From assembly GCF_030867095.1 (NCBI RefSeq), contig NC_081828.1, positions 48,089,434 through 48,153,433 on the forward strand: a DNA stretch of 64,000 nucleotides, in the 5' to 3' direction. Shown here piece after piece: positions 1-11,000 of the stretch. Each line of letters opens with the position of its first letter. Positions within the stretch are counted from its first letter, which is position 1. The stretch is from Alligator mississippiensis (lineage: Eukaryota > Chordata > Crocodylia > Alligatoridae). The notes below the pieces were generated by a model. That model was not told the origin of the DNA and did no database searches. It saw only the letters and a list, made by a program, of their open reading frames with translations. The translations under genes were made by a program, and so were the position numbers.

Positions 1-118
1 AAACAATAACTGACATTATTAATACTTGGTGCTGGATATCAATAAACAACTGGTTCCATTAACAACTAAATACATGCATCACAGCAATGAAAATAACATT
101 CTTAAAAGTTTCCTAGAT

Positions 119-532
119 CAGTGGCATTCAACCTCTGGCCTGTGGGCCAAATCTAGTCCATGGATCCATGAAATCCAGCCTGTGGGGCTCCCCATGGGTC
201 TGGAAATTTGGCTTTGGAGGAGTAGTAGCAGTATAAATTGCTGTGGCTTCTAGGGCTGTGGCAATTAATGCTGCCAGAATTCCACTGCTGCAAAGTTCCT
301 GGATTTGTAGGGGGTCCCAAAGCCAGCCCCATGTGCTGAATTGTGCTGGCCTGCAGGGTCACTCTGTGTCCAGATCTGGTGTGCAGAGCCAGATCTGGCA
401 CACTGAATTGCACCCACAAACAGACCCCACACTCTATCTGGACTGAAGACCAACCTCACCTGTGGGCTCTGGCCTGATGATCAACCCTGTGACACTCATC
501 TACCTAATAGGCAGAAGGTTGAGCACCACTGG
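119..532. mobile_element. hAT-type non-autonomous element (family A)
   Basis: Ends are CAGTGGCATTCAACCTCTGG and, inverted, AAGGTTGAGCACCACTGG. Flanks TCCTAGAT (111-118) and TTCTACAT (533-540) match at six of eight positions, as expected of an old 8-bp target duplication. The inside has the same 'gcctgtgggcc' text as the element at 7296-7817. Confidence 0.65.
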
Positions 533-734
533 TTCTACATAACTAACTAAACGTTTTTGCAATCATTTTGCAGCCTTTGCAACTACAACTTAATTCTTCA
601 ATTCTCTACTTCTTAGTAATGCCAGTATGAATGATGGACATTAATTACATAGAAATGTAAAGATTAAATTAAATTATTTAAGAAATAAGATCTTGATCCT
701 GCAAAGCATGAACATGATGCAAGAGGTTGTAGTA

Positions 735-955
735 AGCACTTCAGGCCTAGTCTACACTACAAACTTTTGCTGGCAGAACTCTGGGTACTTTTGGTACAAT
801 CATATGTTCTTCCCATCAGCTATTGTGGTTCAGTACTACAATCTTTGTCTACCACACAAAAGACTGGGGTTTGATTCCTGAATATGTATATAACCGCAGC
901 CATTAAGATACTGAACATTTGGACTTGGTCTGGCCTTTGGATACTAGCTAAAGCG
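735..955 (+). repeat. tRNA-derived SINE copy
   Basis: Positions about 823-880 read as a decayed tRNA: an A-box-like TGGTTCAGTACTA, an anticodon-arm-like region and a good B box GGTTTGATTCC. The tail after it (ataaccgcagcc ... gaacatttggac ... tctggcctttgga) is shared with the minus-strand copy at 23105-23256, which shows that this is a dispersed SINE and not a tRNA gene. The tRNA part most resembles tRNA-Gly. Confidence 0.6.
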
Positions 956-1311
956 GGTATGGGAGGTCTGGGCAGCCTCTTTTTCTCCATACTCCTGCCT
1001 AGGTGTTGCTGGTCCTGGCAACCTCTTACACTTATGCCATAAAGAAGAATCAATGGTTGCCTACTACTACTCCCTTTCCATTGGCAATGTTCTCTTTTGC
1101 TTGCCACACTGACTAGCTTTAAGGGCAATTTATGAAGATGCTGTAATATAAGCATTGGTGCCTCACCAAAGAATCTGATCTTAGACGTGTTTGTATGTAC
1201 TAGACTTTTCATCCTTTTCTTAGTAGTGCTGAAGAGATATACGAACAAAAATCCTTGCCTCGTGTCCTTTTCTTATAGTGTTTGAATGATTATTTATCTG
1301 AATGGAATGTC

Positions 1312-1508
1312 TGGGGGCACATCTACATGTTCACTAATACACTTCTGGTAATGTGCATGAAATCTAATGCCTCCATTGTGAGGTACTAGAAAAATGTGCA
1401 TTAGCTTATTTTAATGTGCATTAGCAACAGAGCAGTTTTTTTTGTGATGCTTTAATGCACATTAAAATGGGCTAATGTGCATTAAAGCGCATTTGTAGAC
1501 ACACCCTG
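1312..1508. mobile_element. Short DNA element with inverted ends
   Basis: The left end TGGGGGCACATCTACA pairs with the right end, which reads inverted as CAGGGTGTGTCTACA. The middle is a foldback of 'ttaatgtgcattagc' and its complement. The target duplication is unclear (GGAATGTC against AGTATATT). Confidence 0.5.
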
Positions 1509-2026
1509 AGTATATTAACTCTAATAACACTATGGAAACAATTTAATAGAATCCCATGACCTTCAAAATCTCATTCCCATGTGCAAATGTTTTATCTACT
1601 AATACAAGTAATTTCTTACCTCTAAAATTTCACACCAGAGTCACTCCACTGTCAGTAGCAATTAGGAGTGGTGATATAGAGATGAGAGCAGTCACATGTG
1701 CTTTAAACAGTGTCAACTGAACCTGGTGAACTACCCGAATGCAAGTTGTTTCTACATGTTGCTGTGGAGAATGTAGTGTTTCCTGCACAGCCACTTCTAA
1801 GCCCCAGAGCATGATAGTGAGCTGCTCAAGTCATGGTGCTGTCACTAGGAATGTTGCTGTCCTAAACTAATTGAAAAGACTTGTTTCACCCCACCCATTG
1901 TCATTAACACAACAAACAGTCACTACTTAAAAACGCAGATTTGACCTTCCTTGATATATTGCAGCTTTAGGTAACCACTGCTGATCTGTTTTTTATGTTG
2001 AAGCAGGCTTTACCTGTTGCATAGAT

Positions 2027-2740
2027 AGGGTTACCATATGTCTGCATTTTCCTGGACATGTCCTGTTTTTGGGTTCTTCCATTTCTGTCTGGGTGGTTTT
2101 TTGAATTCTGAACAAATGTCTGCGATTTTACTCTGGTCAGCTGGTGGGAGCAGGGGAAGGGTGATTGGAGGCGGGGAGGACTAAGTGCATCTGCACATGC
2201 CTCGGGAGCTGAATCCAGGTAAGTCTGTGGGGGGCTGGCGGGTTGGAGGTCTGGGCCTGGGACTGCGGCAGGGTGGTGGTGGGGGAAGTGCCTTCCCCTC
2301 TAGCAGGGGAAAGGGCAGGGGGGCCCTTTGAGGGGTGCTCATGGGGGCGGGGTGGCCAGGAGACAGCTGTCTGGGAGGGGAGGGGTAGGGGAAGTGTGGC
2401 CAGGCCACCTGTCATGGTGCAGGAGCCCCAGCCCAGGGTGGGGAGTGCCATAGGCCTCCCCTCTTCCTTCCAGCCTATGCTGGGGCCAGACTTGCTCTGC
2501 TGCTGCCCATATGAATCGGAGCTGGCCCGGTCAGGATGGGGGCAGCTGGGGCCCCCTCTGGCAGAGCTGGAGGGAGCAGGGACCTTCAGGTTGTGAGGGG
2601 CACTGGCAGGGTTGCGGGGAGGCTGTGGCTTGGGACTGAGGGGCAACTGAATGGGCAGGGGCATGGCAGCGGCCCCCTCCCAGTCCCGCCCCCGCATGAT
2701 AGGTATCCTCTTTTTTTGGAACGGGAAATATGGTAACCCT
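2027..2740. mobile_element. hAT-like non-autonomous element with AGGGTTACCATA ends
   Basis: The inverted ends AGGGTTACCATAT and ATATGGTAACCCT are nearly perfect. Subterminal text 'cattttcctggacatgtcctg' is a common reptile repeat motif as I recall it. The flanks GCATAGAT and ATATAGAA agree at five of eight positions. The GC-rich inside has long open frames on both strands that I take as compositional. Confidence 0.6.
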
Positions 2741-2989
2741 ATATAGAATATGTTTTTTATTTTGTTTCCAAAGGAATAGAAGAAACAGGGAAAGGAAGCA
2801 AAAAGAACAGTTAAGTACATGAATATATGAATCTCTGCCACAGTCTAATGTAATCTAAAATTAGAGGATATGAAAAAGATCAAGAGACATAGTTTTTGAA
2901 AGAGATGTTTTTAAATGTAATGTTTCAGGCTAAATTAGTCAAATCAGTTCTCAATTCCAACCACTGAGCAGAGGCCAGTCATTCAGGTA

Positions 2990-3720
2990 ACCTGCTACTT
3001 TCATAACATATTCAGATGGCTCCTTAAATCCTTCCAATAGATCTATTCCAGAGACAACATCGACAGGAAGATAAATCTCTTGTCCAAAAATACCATATAT
3101 GGTGAGTACCCCATAGATGGCTGCACACTGCTATGGTAGGCCATCATGACATACAGGAGTACCCACATCATCTGGTTGTCTTGAATCAGGGAGGATAGCA
3201 TGTCAACCAGAGTATGGTTGAACTGTTCCACTAGTCCATCCAATTGGAGGTGATAGGGTGTGGTGCAGGTTCCGTTAATTTCCAAAAGATCACATACGTG
3301 ATTGAATAGCTGAATTTTGAAATTTCTCTCTTGAACAGCGTGGAGAGATCAAGGTACACCATAGCAGCACACAAATCTCTTGACAAAAATCTTTGCCACC
3401 GTCTGAGCCTCCTGACTGGGTAGAGGACAGGCCCCAGCCCACTTGGAGAAATAGGCAGCCGCTACTAAGACATGTTTGTTTATGTGCACTAACCTAATGA
3501 ACCAGGGGGACTGTGTTACCACTACCAGTCAACAATGTGCATGTGAGGGGAGGCTTTCTGCTGACTGCCCTGCTCATGGCATAGTTGATTCATGGTCTTT
3601 TAATGCTTGCGGGGGGAGGAGGGGAGGCAACAAGCCTACTGCTGTGCTGAAGATACAGGTGGCTCCAACCTGGTTCTTTACAGAGGGACAATGACCAAAT
3701 TTTTTCAAGACCTGGTGAAG
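2990..3720 (-). mobile_element. Fossil gypsy-like integrase fragment
   Basis: Minus-strand translation shows the end of an integrase catalytic core of Ty3/gypsy type, with 'TTPYHLQLDGLVEQFN' and 'AYHSSVQPSMGYSPY' preceded by core-like text. It is a broken internal fragment: no LTRs, gag, protease or reverse transcriptase is seen next to it. Several disruptions and its low quality suggest an old insertion. Edges are approximate. Confidence 0.65.
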
Positions 3721-3767
3721 ATTGCCTTGCATTCCAAAGCCCATCTAACTTTATCCTGACTATGCAG

Positions 3768-4780
3768 TAGGGGTGAACTGATAACGATTTTTGGGGTTGA
3801 AACCGATGGTTGATTATTAACCAGCCATATTGGCCGATACTGATCTGATTGCATATGCAGCCCTGCGGCTTGGAGAGCAGTGTCTGGCTGGTAAGTCTGT
3901 GGGGGAAAAAGCATGGCGGGGGGGTGCAGATTGAGGCCCCCATGGCGAGGTGGGGAGTGGGGCTGTGTCTGAGGCAGGGGCAGGTCCTGCACAGTCACAG
4001 CAGGGTGTGGGATAGGGCCATGCTTTGTCTGGGAGGCACGGGGGTAGCTCCTGCTGCTGTGTGCATCTCCAGGGGAGACATGGGGGGGCATGTGCCCCTT
4101 GGATCTGTGCAGGGGGTGAGGGTGGGCTGCCCACTGTGGGCTGGGGCCAGGGGCTGCGCCGGCCTCTTCCCAGTGGGGGGCCTGGGCAGGGGCTGCGCTC
4201 AAGGCAGGAGGCAGTGATGCTGGAAGGGCGGGCTACAGGGGACCTATAGCAAATTTAGGGGTGGTTGTAGCCCACTCTGTAGCTCCCCACCCAGTGCCAC
4301 TGCTGTCCACCCCGCCCGACCCCGCCCAAGCACAGCCCTGGCCCAGCCTCCTTGCTGGGAAGAGGCTGGCAAAGCCTCCAGCCCTGAGTGTACAGCAGCA
4401 GCCCTCCCTTACCCTGTGCACAGATCTGGGGGGGGGCACATGCCCCTCATGCCTTCCCCAGGGGTGTGTGTAGCAGCAAGAGCTGCCCCTGGATGAGCTG
4501 CAGCTGTCCCACACCCTGCTCTGCCCTGGCTGGGTACTGCCTGTCCGTGCTGCTGCCTCAGCCCCACTCCCTCCTTCACTGGGGGGGCCTCAATCTGCCC
4601 CCCCCCCGCAACTTACTGCTGCTTTCCAAGTTGCTGGGCTGCACTCCTGGCCGCTTGCATGCATGCAGCATTTATCAGCAACTTTATCTATCAGCTACAT
4701 CAGCCAAAAAAGGCTAATTGCTAATCATGTAAATTTTCCTTTTATCGGTGCGGATCTGATGTGTAACTATTCCACCTCTG
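3768..4780. mobile_element. Foldback hAT-type element, about 1 kb
   Basis: The left end TAGGGGTGAACTGATAAC and the inverted right end CAGAGGTGGAATAGTTAC lie between CTATGCAG (3760-3767) and TTATGTAG (4781-4788), six of eight matching. Nearly the whole element is one imperfect inverted repeat: the left arm (3925 on, 'gcagattgaggcccccatgg') recurs as its complement near 4590-4610. No transposase is seen. The GC-rich arms are related to those of the elements at 39364 and, less clearly, 43002. Confidence 0.7.
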
Positions 4781-4783
4781 TTA

Positions 4784-4840
4784 TGTAGTTGGTCCAATAA
4801 AAGGTTTCAACCTATAACATCTTGCTTCTCAAGATTTTTC
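4784..4840 (+). repeat. 'GGTCCAATAAAAGG' repeat tail
   Basis: The phrase 'gttggtccaataaaaggttt' is the tail of a dispersed repeat also seen at 6445, 21545 and 60850. It may belong to a Penelope-like family, but I cannot confirm that. Confidence 0.4.
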
Positions 4841-4864
4841 AAACTCGGGCACCTTACATTAGAC

Positions 4865-5116
4865 AAACATTTCTTAAGCTGTGGGTCACGACCTTAAAGT
4901 GGGTTAGAAAAATATATGAAAGGGTCTCCTTTAAAGGAGAAAAATAGTTGGAAACTGGCTTTTCCCTTGCAGGCTGGCCTAATAGTTCCAGTCTGCAAGG
5001 CACTGCTTGCCCCCCGCAGGGCTGGGCCAGCAGGTTGGGAATGAGGGGCACTCGATGGGGACTGGCCATTGATGTTTACAAATGGGTCTTGGTACAAAAA
5101 AGGTTGAGAACCGCTG
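4865..5116. mobile_element. hAT-type MITE with perfect 8-bp target duplication
   Basis: The element lies between two perfect copies of CATTAGAC (4857-4864 and 5117-5124). The right end reads inverted as CAGCGGTTCTCAACC; the left end AAACATTTCTTAAGC is a decayed match. Inside is 'gtgggtcacgacc', typical of this family. It sits about 135 bases left of the RABGAP1L CpG island. Confidence 0.8.
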
Positions 5117-5470
5117 CATTAGACAACAGAGCAATGAGGCTCTCATAAAACTAAACCCTCCCTGGGCACTGAAAGCCCCAGCGAATCAAGATGCAAATCC
5201 TTGCCCGGGCCATTTCTCTTGGTATAAAAGTGAGGCAGCCAAGTTGAAGCACCCCCAATGCAGGGAGCAACGGTGACCTGCCAGCACCATACCCGCCCCC
5301 CTCCGCACAAGGACCCGCGGAGCGGAAGAGCCGAGGCGGGAAGAGGGCAACCACACGCCCTGCCCTACGACACGAACGCTCCCCAAGCTCCGGCCTCAGC
5401 CCCGCCCCCACCGCGGCTCGCACCGCCCCTTCCGCACGCGCCGGCAGCGCCGTTGGCTTCGCCCCCCTCC

Positions 5471-5486
5471 CGCGCGCGCGCGCGCG
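5471..5486. repeat. (CG)8 run in the promoter
   Basis: Eight uninterrupted CG dinucleotides, continuing into CACC. Alternating C/G is the classic Z-DNA-forming sequence. Confidence 0.9.
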
Positions 5487-5538
5487 CACCAGCTGGCGGC
5501 CAGAACACTCTAGTGCGCCTGCGCCGGGCATTTTCCTC

Positions 5539-5684
5539 AGTTCTCGGCCCCCCTCCCTCCGCCTCCCCCTCCTTCCTTCGCGTTGCTCCCCTCCCCCTCC
5601 GCGGGCGCTGGGCGGCGGGGCGGAGCGCAGCCGGGACGGGCCGGGCCGGGGCCGCCAGCCGGGAGTGCGGAGCTGCCGCCACCG
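5539..5684 (+). other. RABGAP1L: RABGAP1L non-coding exon 1 (5' UTR)
   Basis: The end is set by a strong donor, CACCG|GTGAGC, with GT at 5685-5686. The start is a guess from the initiator-like sequence at 5537-5543; the true start could be upstream, even near 5255 if the TATA-like box at 5223 is used. The stretch has no ATG, as expected of a leader. It begins with a long C/T-rich tract and becomes G/C-rich near the donor. It would splice to the acceptor at 53890, an intron of about 48 kb. A non-coding first exon agrees with my recollection of the mammalian gene. RNA reads would fix the start. Confidence 0.65.
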
Positions 5685-6280
5685 GTGAGCGCTAGCGGGG
5701 GGCGCTGTGGCCGGGCTGCCCGTGGGGCGAGGACGGACAGGTGGACCGGGGTGGGGGAGCTGCGTTGCCCGCTCCGGGGCTCGGGCTGCCGCGCGGGGAT
5801 GGGGGGAGGAGAGGGGCCCCGTCCCTGTCCCCTCAGGCGGCTTCTCAGTTGCGCCGCCGGGGCGGTGCCCTCGGTGTTTACCTCCCGCGGGGGCGGCACG
5901 AGGTGCCCGGGGCGGGAGCAAAGCTCCAGCGGCTCCGCTCCGGCCTGGGGGAGGTGGAAGGGGTCGGAAGGGTGAAGTCACTTCCCAAGCAAGACCCAAG
6001 CTGCCGCAGGAGGCTTCTGCATCTACACGACTGCCCCCCCGCCCCCATCCGTGCCCCCCAGCCCCGTGTGAAACGCCGCAGCGAAACTTCGCAGCGTTTG
6101 GCTCAGGCTGCACCTCCGCTCTGAGGAGAGGGACGCGTGTCTCCGAGCCAGCGGGCGGCTGCGCTTCCAGAGGGTGGCCCGTACTTTGCTCTTGCTGCCA
6201 CTCTTTCAGGGCTGGGCTGCGCCCTTCTGGCAAATTGAGTCAGATCCTTGTGTCTCTTGCTTGCAGCTTCAGGGATGCAG

Positions 6281-6475
6281 GTTGTAGCTGTGTGGGTCTA
6301 CAGGCAAAAGCAGTCAGAGCTCTTGGTGTAGGTGGTATCTTTTTATCAGACCAACTAGGTAGTTGCACTCTCCTATGCCTGAGGAAGGGTGCCTGTGCCC
6401 AAAAGCTTGCAAATCAAGAAAATTTTCTGCAGCTCTCCAGTTGGTCTAATAAAAGGTATCGCCTCTACCATGAGT
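6281..6475 (+). repeat. Dispersed repeat with inverted 'AATAAAAGGTATC' ends
   Basis: The left part 'ggtggtatctttttatcaga' is the imperfect complement of the right part 'ggtctaataaaaggtatcgc'. Between them lies 'cctgaggaagggtgcc...aaaagcttgc', a phrase also seen, altered, at 14361-14475. The family could be Penelope-like or SINE-like; it is not resolved here. Confidence 0.5.
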
Positions 6476-7295
6476 TCTGATTCCTCGCAGCTTGTGTGTT
6501 TCTCCTCCTAGAACGTCCCCTGTTCTGAGCTCCAGGAAAGCTGCGAAGTACCTACTCTTCTTCAGATAACATAGTGAGAGCCAACAAAATAGAACCCTTT
6601 CTGTTCAGAAATAGGCCATGTAGAAAAACTTTTGGTTTTCAGTCTCCAGCTTCAGTCTCATGATGATATTGGTAGCATGTGATGCCAGCTCAGGCTTTGG
6701 TAATGGCAGCTTTACCTCCTACATCCTTGACAAAGTTACTGCCTGTGAAGATTGAGAGCAATGAATTCTTTTCTCTGAAAACTCATGTGACTGGTGGGAG
6801 CTGATATGATGTGAGCTAAGTGTCCCCTTGACTGAAGCCAAGTTTTGCCTGTCCATGCGCATGCAGAATTTGAGGACTGAAACCAGCTGCAAATAGTTGT
6901 CACAAAGCAACTGTGGGCACTTGGATTTCCCCAGTGCTGTGTTGAGCCTTTTTAAAGGTTTATTAATATATTGGACTTCGCTATTGCACTGAAGCAAAGA
7001 GTTATTCTCTGCACATGCCTATGCTGTGTGAGTACTGTTTGGAAGTTAAATTTACTGAAGTCTGTGTACAATTGAGGCTACAAAACTTTGGCACATCTGG
7101 ATTGTATGGCACACATTAGCCATCAAATAGTGCATGTGTGGGGTAAGTTGCGTTTTCAACTTGAGTGGTCTAGAAATGGATTACTAGTAAAAATTGTCCC
7201 TACAACTGAAGCAAAACTTAAAAATGTGTGCAAGTACTTCTGTAGACTTCCAGTTAAGAGATGTAGTGGAATACTGAACCTTGTTTCATTTAGGG

Positions 7296-7817
7296 TAGGG
7301 TTGCTCAGCCTCTGGCCTGTGGGCCAAATGAGGCCCATGTAGTTATTGGATCTGGCTTGTGGGGCTCCCCAGATGTTGGGAAGTCTGTGGCAGGGGAGCG
7401 GTGGCCATTAATATGTCCACCCTCCCGCTACCAAATTCCCAAACCTGAAGCCCTGCATGCCTGGTGGAGCCAGGTCATGCCTCTCTTCCCCCCCCCCCCC
7501 CCCCCCCCAGTGGAGCTGAGTCAAGCCCCACTTGCATCCCCCCTGCCCATGTGGCTGGATTGTGGCTGAGCCACATCTCCTACCTCCCTGCAAGACTGAG
7601 CCATGCCCTCTTCATCCTGCCCCTCCCTTGCTGGGTGAAGCTTCCCACCCCACCACAGGGCTGAGCTCAGACCAGGCTGCCCCCTGTCTTCCTCCATGTG
7701 GCTGGATGGTGCCCACTGTGCTGACCCTGGGCACTGGATTGGAACTGCCATCTGGCCTGTGGTTGGAGCAGACACTGCCCATGTGGTCTATCAAGTAAAA
7801 AAGGTTGAGCACCCCTG
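7296..7817. mobile_element. hAT-type element (family A), first of a stacked pair
   Basis: The ends are TAGGGTTGCTCAGCCTCTGG and, inverted, CAGGGGTGCTCAACC. It lies between ATTTAGGG (7288-7295) and GTTTAGGG (7818-7825), seven of eight matching. The inside includes a run of 21 C (7488-7508). It is the same family as 119-532. Confidence 0.8.
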
Positions 7818-7825
7818 GTTTAGGG

Positions 7826-8035
7826 CAGGGGTTCCCAACCTTTTTATGCTGAGGACTGGCAAACCATGGACTGGAAGTGACCCTTTTATACTCAGTATAA
7901 AGTTGGCTGCCGGTCCGCAGTATGCCAGTCGCTTCCAGTCTGCAGTTTGCTGGTTAGTGGTCACTTCCGGTCGGTGGCAGCCAACCCTTTGCAGCCCGGT
8001 ACTGAGTCTCAGCCTGGGGGTTGGGAACCCCCCTG
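7826..8035. mobile_element. hAT-type MITE, second of a stacked pair
   Basis: The ends CAGGGGTTCCCAACC and GGTTGGGAACCCCCCTG are inverted repeats with one extra C. The flanks are GTTTAGGG (7818-7825), shared with the previous element, and TTTTAGGG (8036-8043). At 210 bp it cannot code. Confidence 0.85.
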
Positions 8036-8043
8036 TTTTAGGG

Positions 8044-11000
8044 CACTAAATTCCATTTGTGATTGTTTAAGGACTGAGACATTAATTTGGGGGCCACGTG
8101 TTACCTTTGTTCAACAATGTCAATAGAGGGTTCTGTAGAGGTATAGTGTGGCCCCAGTGTTATAACAAAGCTTTCAGTAAACATTATTAATTCTTAGTTC
8201 CTTGTTTTCACTTGCAGCCTACAATGAACAGGGAAATTTACTTGTCTTATGGCCACTTCTAGTTTTACCCCTCTTGCTCTTTCTCATCCTTCTGTCTGTT
8301 TCTTCTCACATTTTCTTACATGTATCTCCTTTGTTCTCTGCATGTTTTTTGTAGGACTGGAAGGAGCCTTCCAAGTACCATGTTGTTTGTATAATCCCTT
8401 TGTACATTTATCAAATTACATCTAATGAAAAGCTGTCTAAGCCCTCAGTGTTTGAATGGTTGGGAAGCTTCTGATTTCTGTCTTAAACTTGCTCGTGGTC
8501 AATTTATTTCACTTGTTCTTTCCCAGCAACAGTTCTTCTCTGAGCTCTTGCCCTTCTTCCTATCATTTATCCCTCAGATATGTTTTGCCTGTCATGAGAT
8601 TTTTAAATAGTTAATGCTCCAGTGCAGTTAATAGGGTAAGAATATGTTTGAGTATCATTTCAAGAAGTATGCAGATTTGGGAAGGTAACACAGCATCATT
8701 TCTCCCTGGCTCATAATTGCAAGGCTAACTTTGCATCTAGATGGGCTAAAATCTTTGTTTTCATTGTGCACATGCATGCAAATATCTGACTTTCCAAAGT
8801 GGGTCAGAAGCAGCCTTGAGGCTAGTTATTTAGGGTGTGTTCTAACATGTTAAACAACTTAAATATAGCATCCTTCAATTAAGATATTTGGCACATGTTA
8901 ATATACTGACTATTTAGGTAACATTAATTAATTTTATTAAATAGTGGCAGAATTCCACCTCTGCACAGCTCTTGGTAATCTGAGGGGTTTTTCGTTGCCT
9001 CCCTTTCTGCTGATTCTTCTTTGTTGCTCTTGTGTTGGTCTGTACTTTTGAAAGATGCACGCAGATCTAGGATCTTCACCCATTGTGACATATATATGTG
9101 CTTCTTGATGTTATACACTCAAATGTCAATATGGAAAACCCAAATACTACTCTTTCTCCATTTTCCTAAGACTTTCAGTGTTGGCCAAATTTATTTTTGT
9201 AATATAGTTACCAGTGCTTAAGACTGAGCAGTTCTCTTGGTTTCTCTTTTTCTCAGCACTATTTCTTCCAAAATGGACTTCAATTTTAATTCATCCCTAT
9301 TCATGTTACCTTCTCCCCTTTTCCTTTGCACCAGTTGGGCAGTTTTGCTCCTTGAACAATTTTGCCTCGCCAATTCTGGTGAGAGAACTAGTGGTAAGTT
9401 TGACTAAGTGGTACTGGAGAATAGAAGTGGCGACTTTTATTTCTGTTGCCTTTTTTAAGTGTATAGTTTTTAAAAAAATACTGTTGTCCTTTTTTCTGGT
9501 GTAAGTAGTCTGTGTTGTATAGGAGGTTAGACTAGATGATCTGAATGGTCTTTTATGGCCTTAAAATCTGTCATTCTGATATAGAAGCTCGAAAGGGAGT
9601 TATTTTTGACACTGAACACTTTTTCGAACCGAAATAAAAAAATGAATTAATTGTCATGTACTTGGAGGAATAAACAGGGAACAAATCAGGCTTTGGTGAT
9701 TTGGCAATAATGTGTTTAAAATTTGTGACAACTTATAGTGAGGTACAGATGAAAGAGAGATGCTTGCCGGAAATATAAACCAGACCTGAACTATTTTTAT
9801 TACAGTTGAAAGAAATATTTTTAAGTAGAAACTAATGGTTTCTGTGCACACCCTTCTCTTTGGCATGCTATGACTTAATTGAGATCGCAAGTACTCAGCA
9901 AGAAGGTATTTGAATTAAATAACAAATTTAATCTATCAGTTCAAAGGCTCTTTATCCTGAAATGGCTTTTTTTCCCCCCCTCTGCCTCCTGTATTTTTAG
10001 TTTTCATCCTGCCACAGTTTTTAGTATTGATGCATAACTGCACTTTAGAAATGATCAGCAGTGAGTTGAAATTGTTGTGCTTGGACTGTGTAGTACCTTT
10101 TGAAGTGGCAGATAAATGCTGAATGAATTTTTCCAGAATTCAAATAAGTCATCTTTAAGTTTTACATTTGTCAAATTATCAAGAGGAATGGGCTAGTTCT
10201 CAGAGCTATAAACTCTTATTTCAAACTCATGCATACACCAAAAGACAGTACTTCATTGATTTAATCTCTGTTTACATGTTCAAGCTTGTTGTTGGCTCAC
10301 TCTGCATGGTATTTTTTTTTAATTGGCATTGGTATTCTGGCTAGGGGGAGAGATTCTGTTGGTGAAATCATTGTACCAGTTAAAATGCTACCAGTATGGA
10401 TTCAGTTATATCTGTACTCTAGCTACTCTTGCGCAGTTATGCCTGTATACTAACCATTGGCAAAGCTTATTTTTCCCTTTATAGGAGTAAGTTTGATCAG
10501 CATAACCACCTTTATACAGATATAACCAGATGTCTGCTGCAGGATACTGCTTTAACAGTTAAATCAGTGTGCCTTTTGTGTGTAGAGAAGTCCTAAATAG
10601 ATGGGGGAAAAACATGAGTTCTTTATTTATGATAAATATTGTAAAAGGGCAAAACGCATCCTTGTATATCTGACGCTAGTTGTCAGACTTCCTGTTTTGG
10701 GCTAAGGATAGTCATGCTTATAGTTTTTTGAAAATAACTTTGGTGTTGTGTTTTACAGAAGAGATGGGGGCAGGCTTCAAACTTAACATGTTTTTTTGTT
10801 GTCAGTTTGGGCCTTGGGTTTCTCTGCCAATAAGACCTGGGGGTTCGGTAATTTCAGCAATGTGGGCACTTAATAGAATCTGAATTGTGACTACCAGGTT
10901 TTGCATATAATTTTGCGTATCAGTTAGATCTTAGATACTCAGCAGCAAGGTATTTGAGTAGGGTTGAATTGCTTGATTTAGTTGCTGTTAGCTTAATTTT

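Larger units (their letters stand above)
5250..6150 (+). promoter_or_regulatory. RABGAP1L: CpG-island promoter of RABGAP1L
   Basis: A sharply bounded GC- and CpG-rich block stands out from AT-rich flanks. It has a run of eight CG dinucleotides (5471-5486), an E-box CAGCTG (5490-5495), an NRF1-like TGCGCCTGCGCC (5514-5525), GC boxes, and an initiator-like TCAGTTC around 5537-5543. It ends in a splice donor at 5685, so it is the natural first-exon promoter of the rightward gene whose coding exons begin at 53.9 kb. A TATAAAAG lies at 5223-5230, just left of the island. Assignment to RABGAP1L is by position: no other start of a rightward gene is seen between here and the coding exons. Confidence 0.85.

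Noticed and set aside
823-880. tRNA gene on the plus strand
   Set aside because: Same reason; the D-arm and acceptor stem are broken.
2137-2841. Minus-strand open frame of 234 codons
   Set aside because: It lies almost wholly inside the GC-rich DNA element at 2027-2740 and is Pro/Ser-rich low complexity.
5151-6233. Long minus-strand open frame (360 codons) across the CpG island
   Set aside because: It is Pro/Arg/Gly/Ala-rich, several other frames are equally open there, and it spans the promoter and first exon of a plus-strand gene. Base composition explains it.
8826-8917. A 76-bp element between TTATTTAG and CTATTTAG
   Set aside because: The flanks match at seven of eight positions, but the ends do not form inverted repeats; chance in AT-rich sequence is likely.
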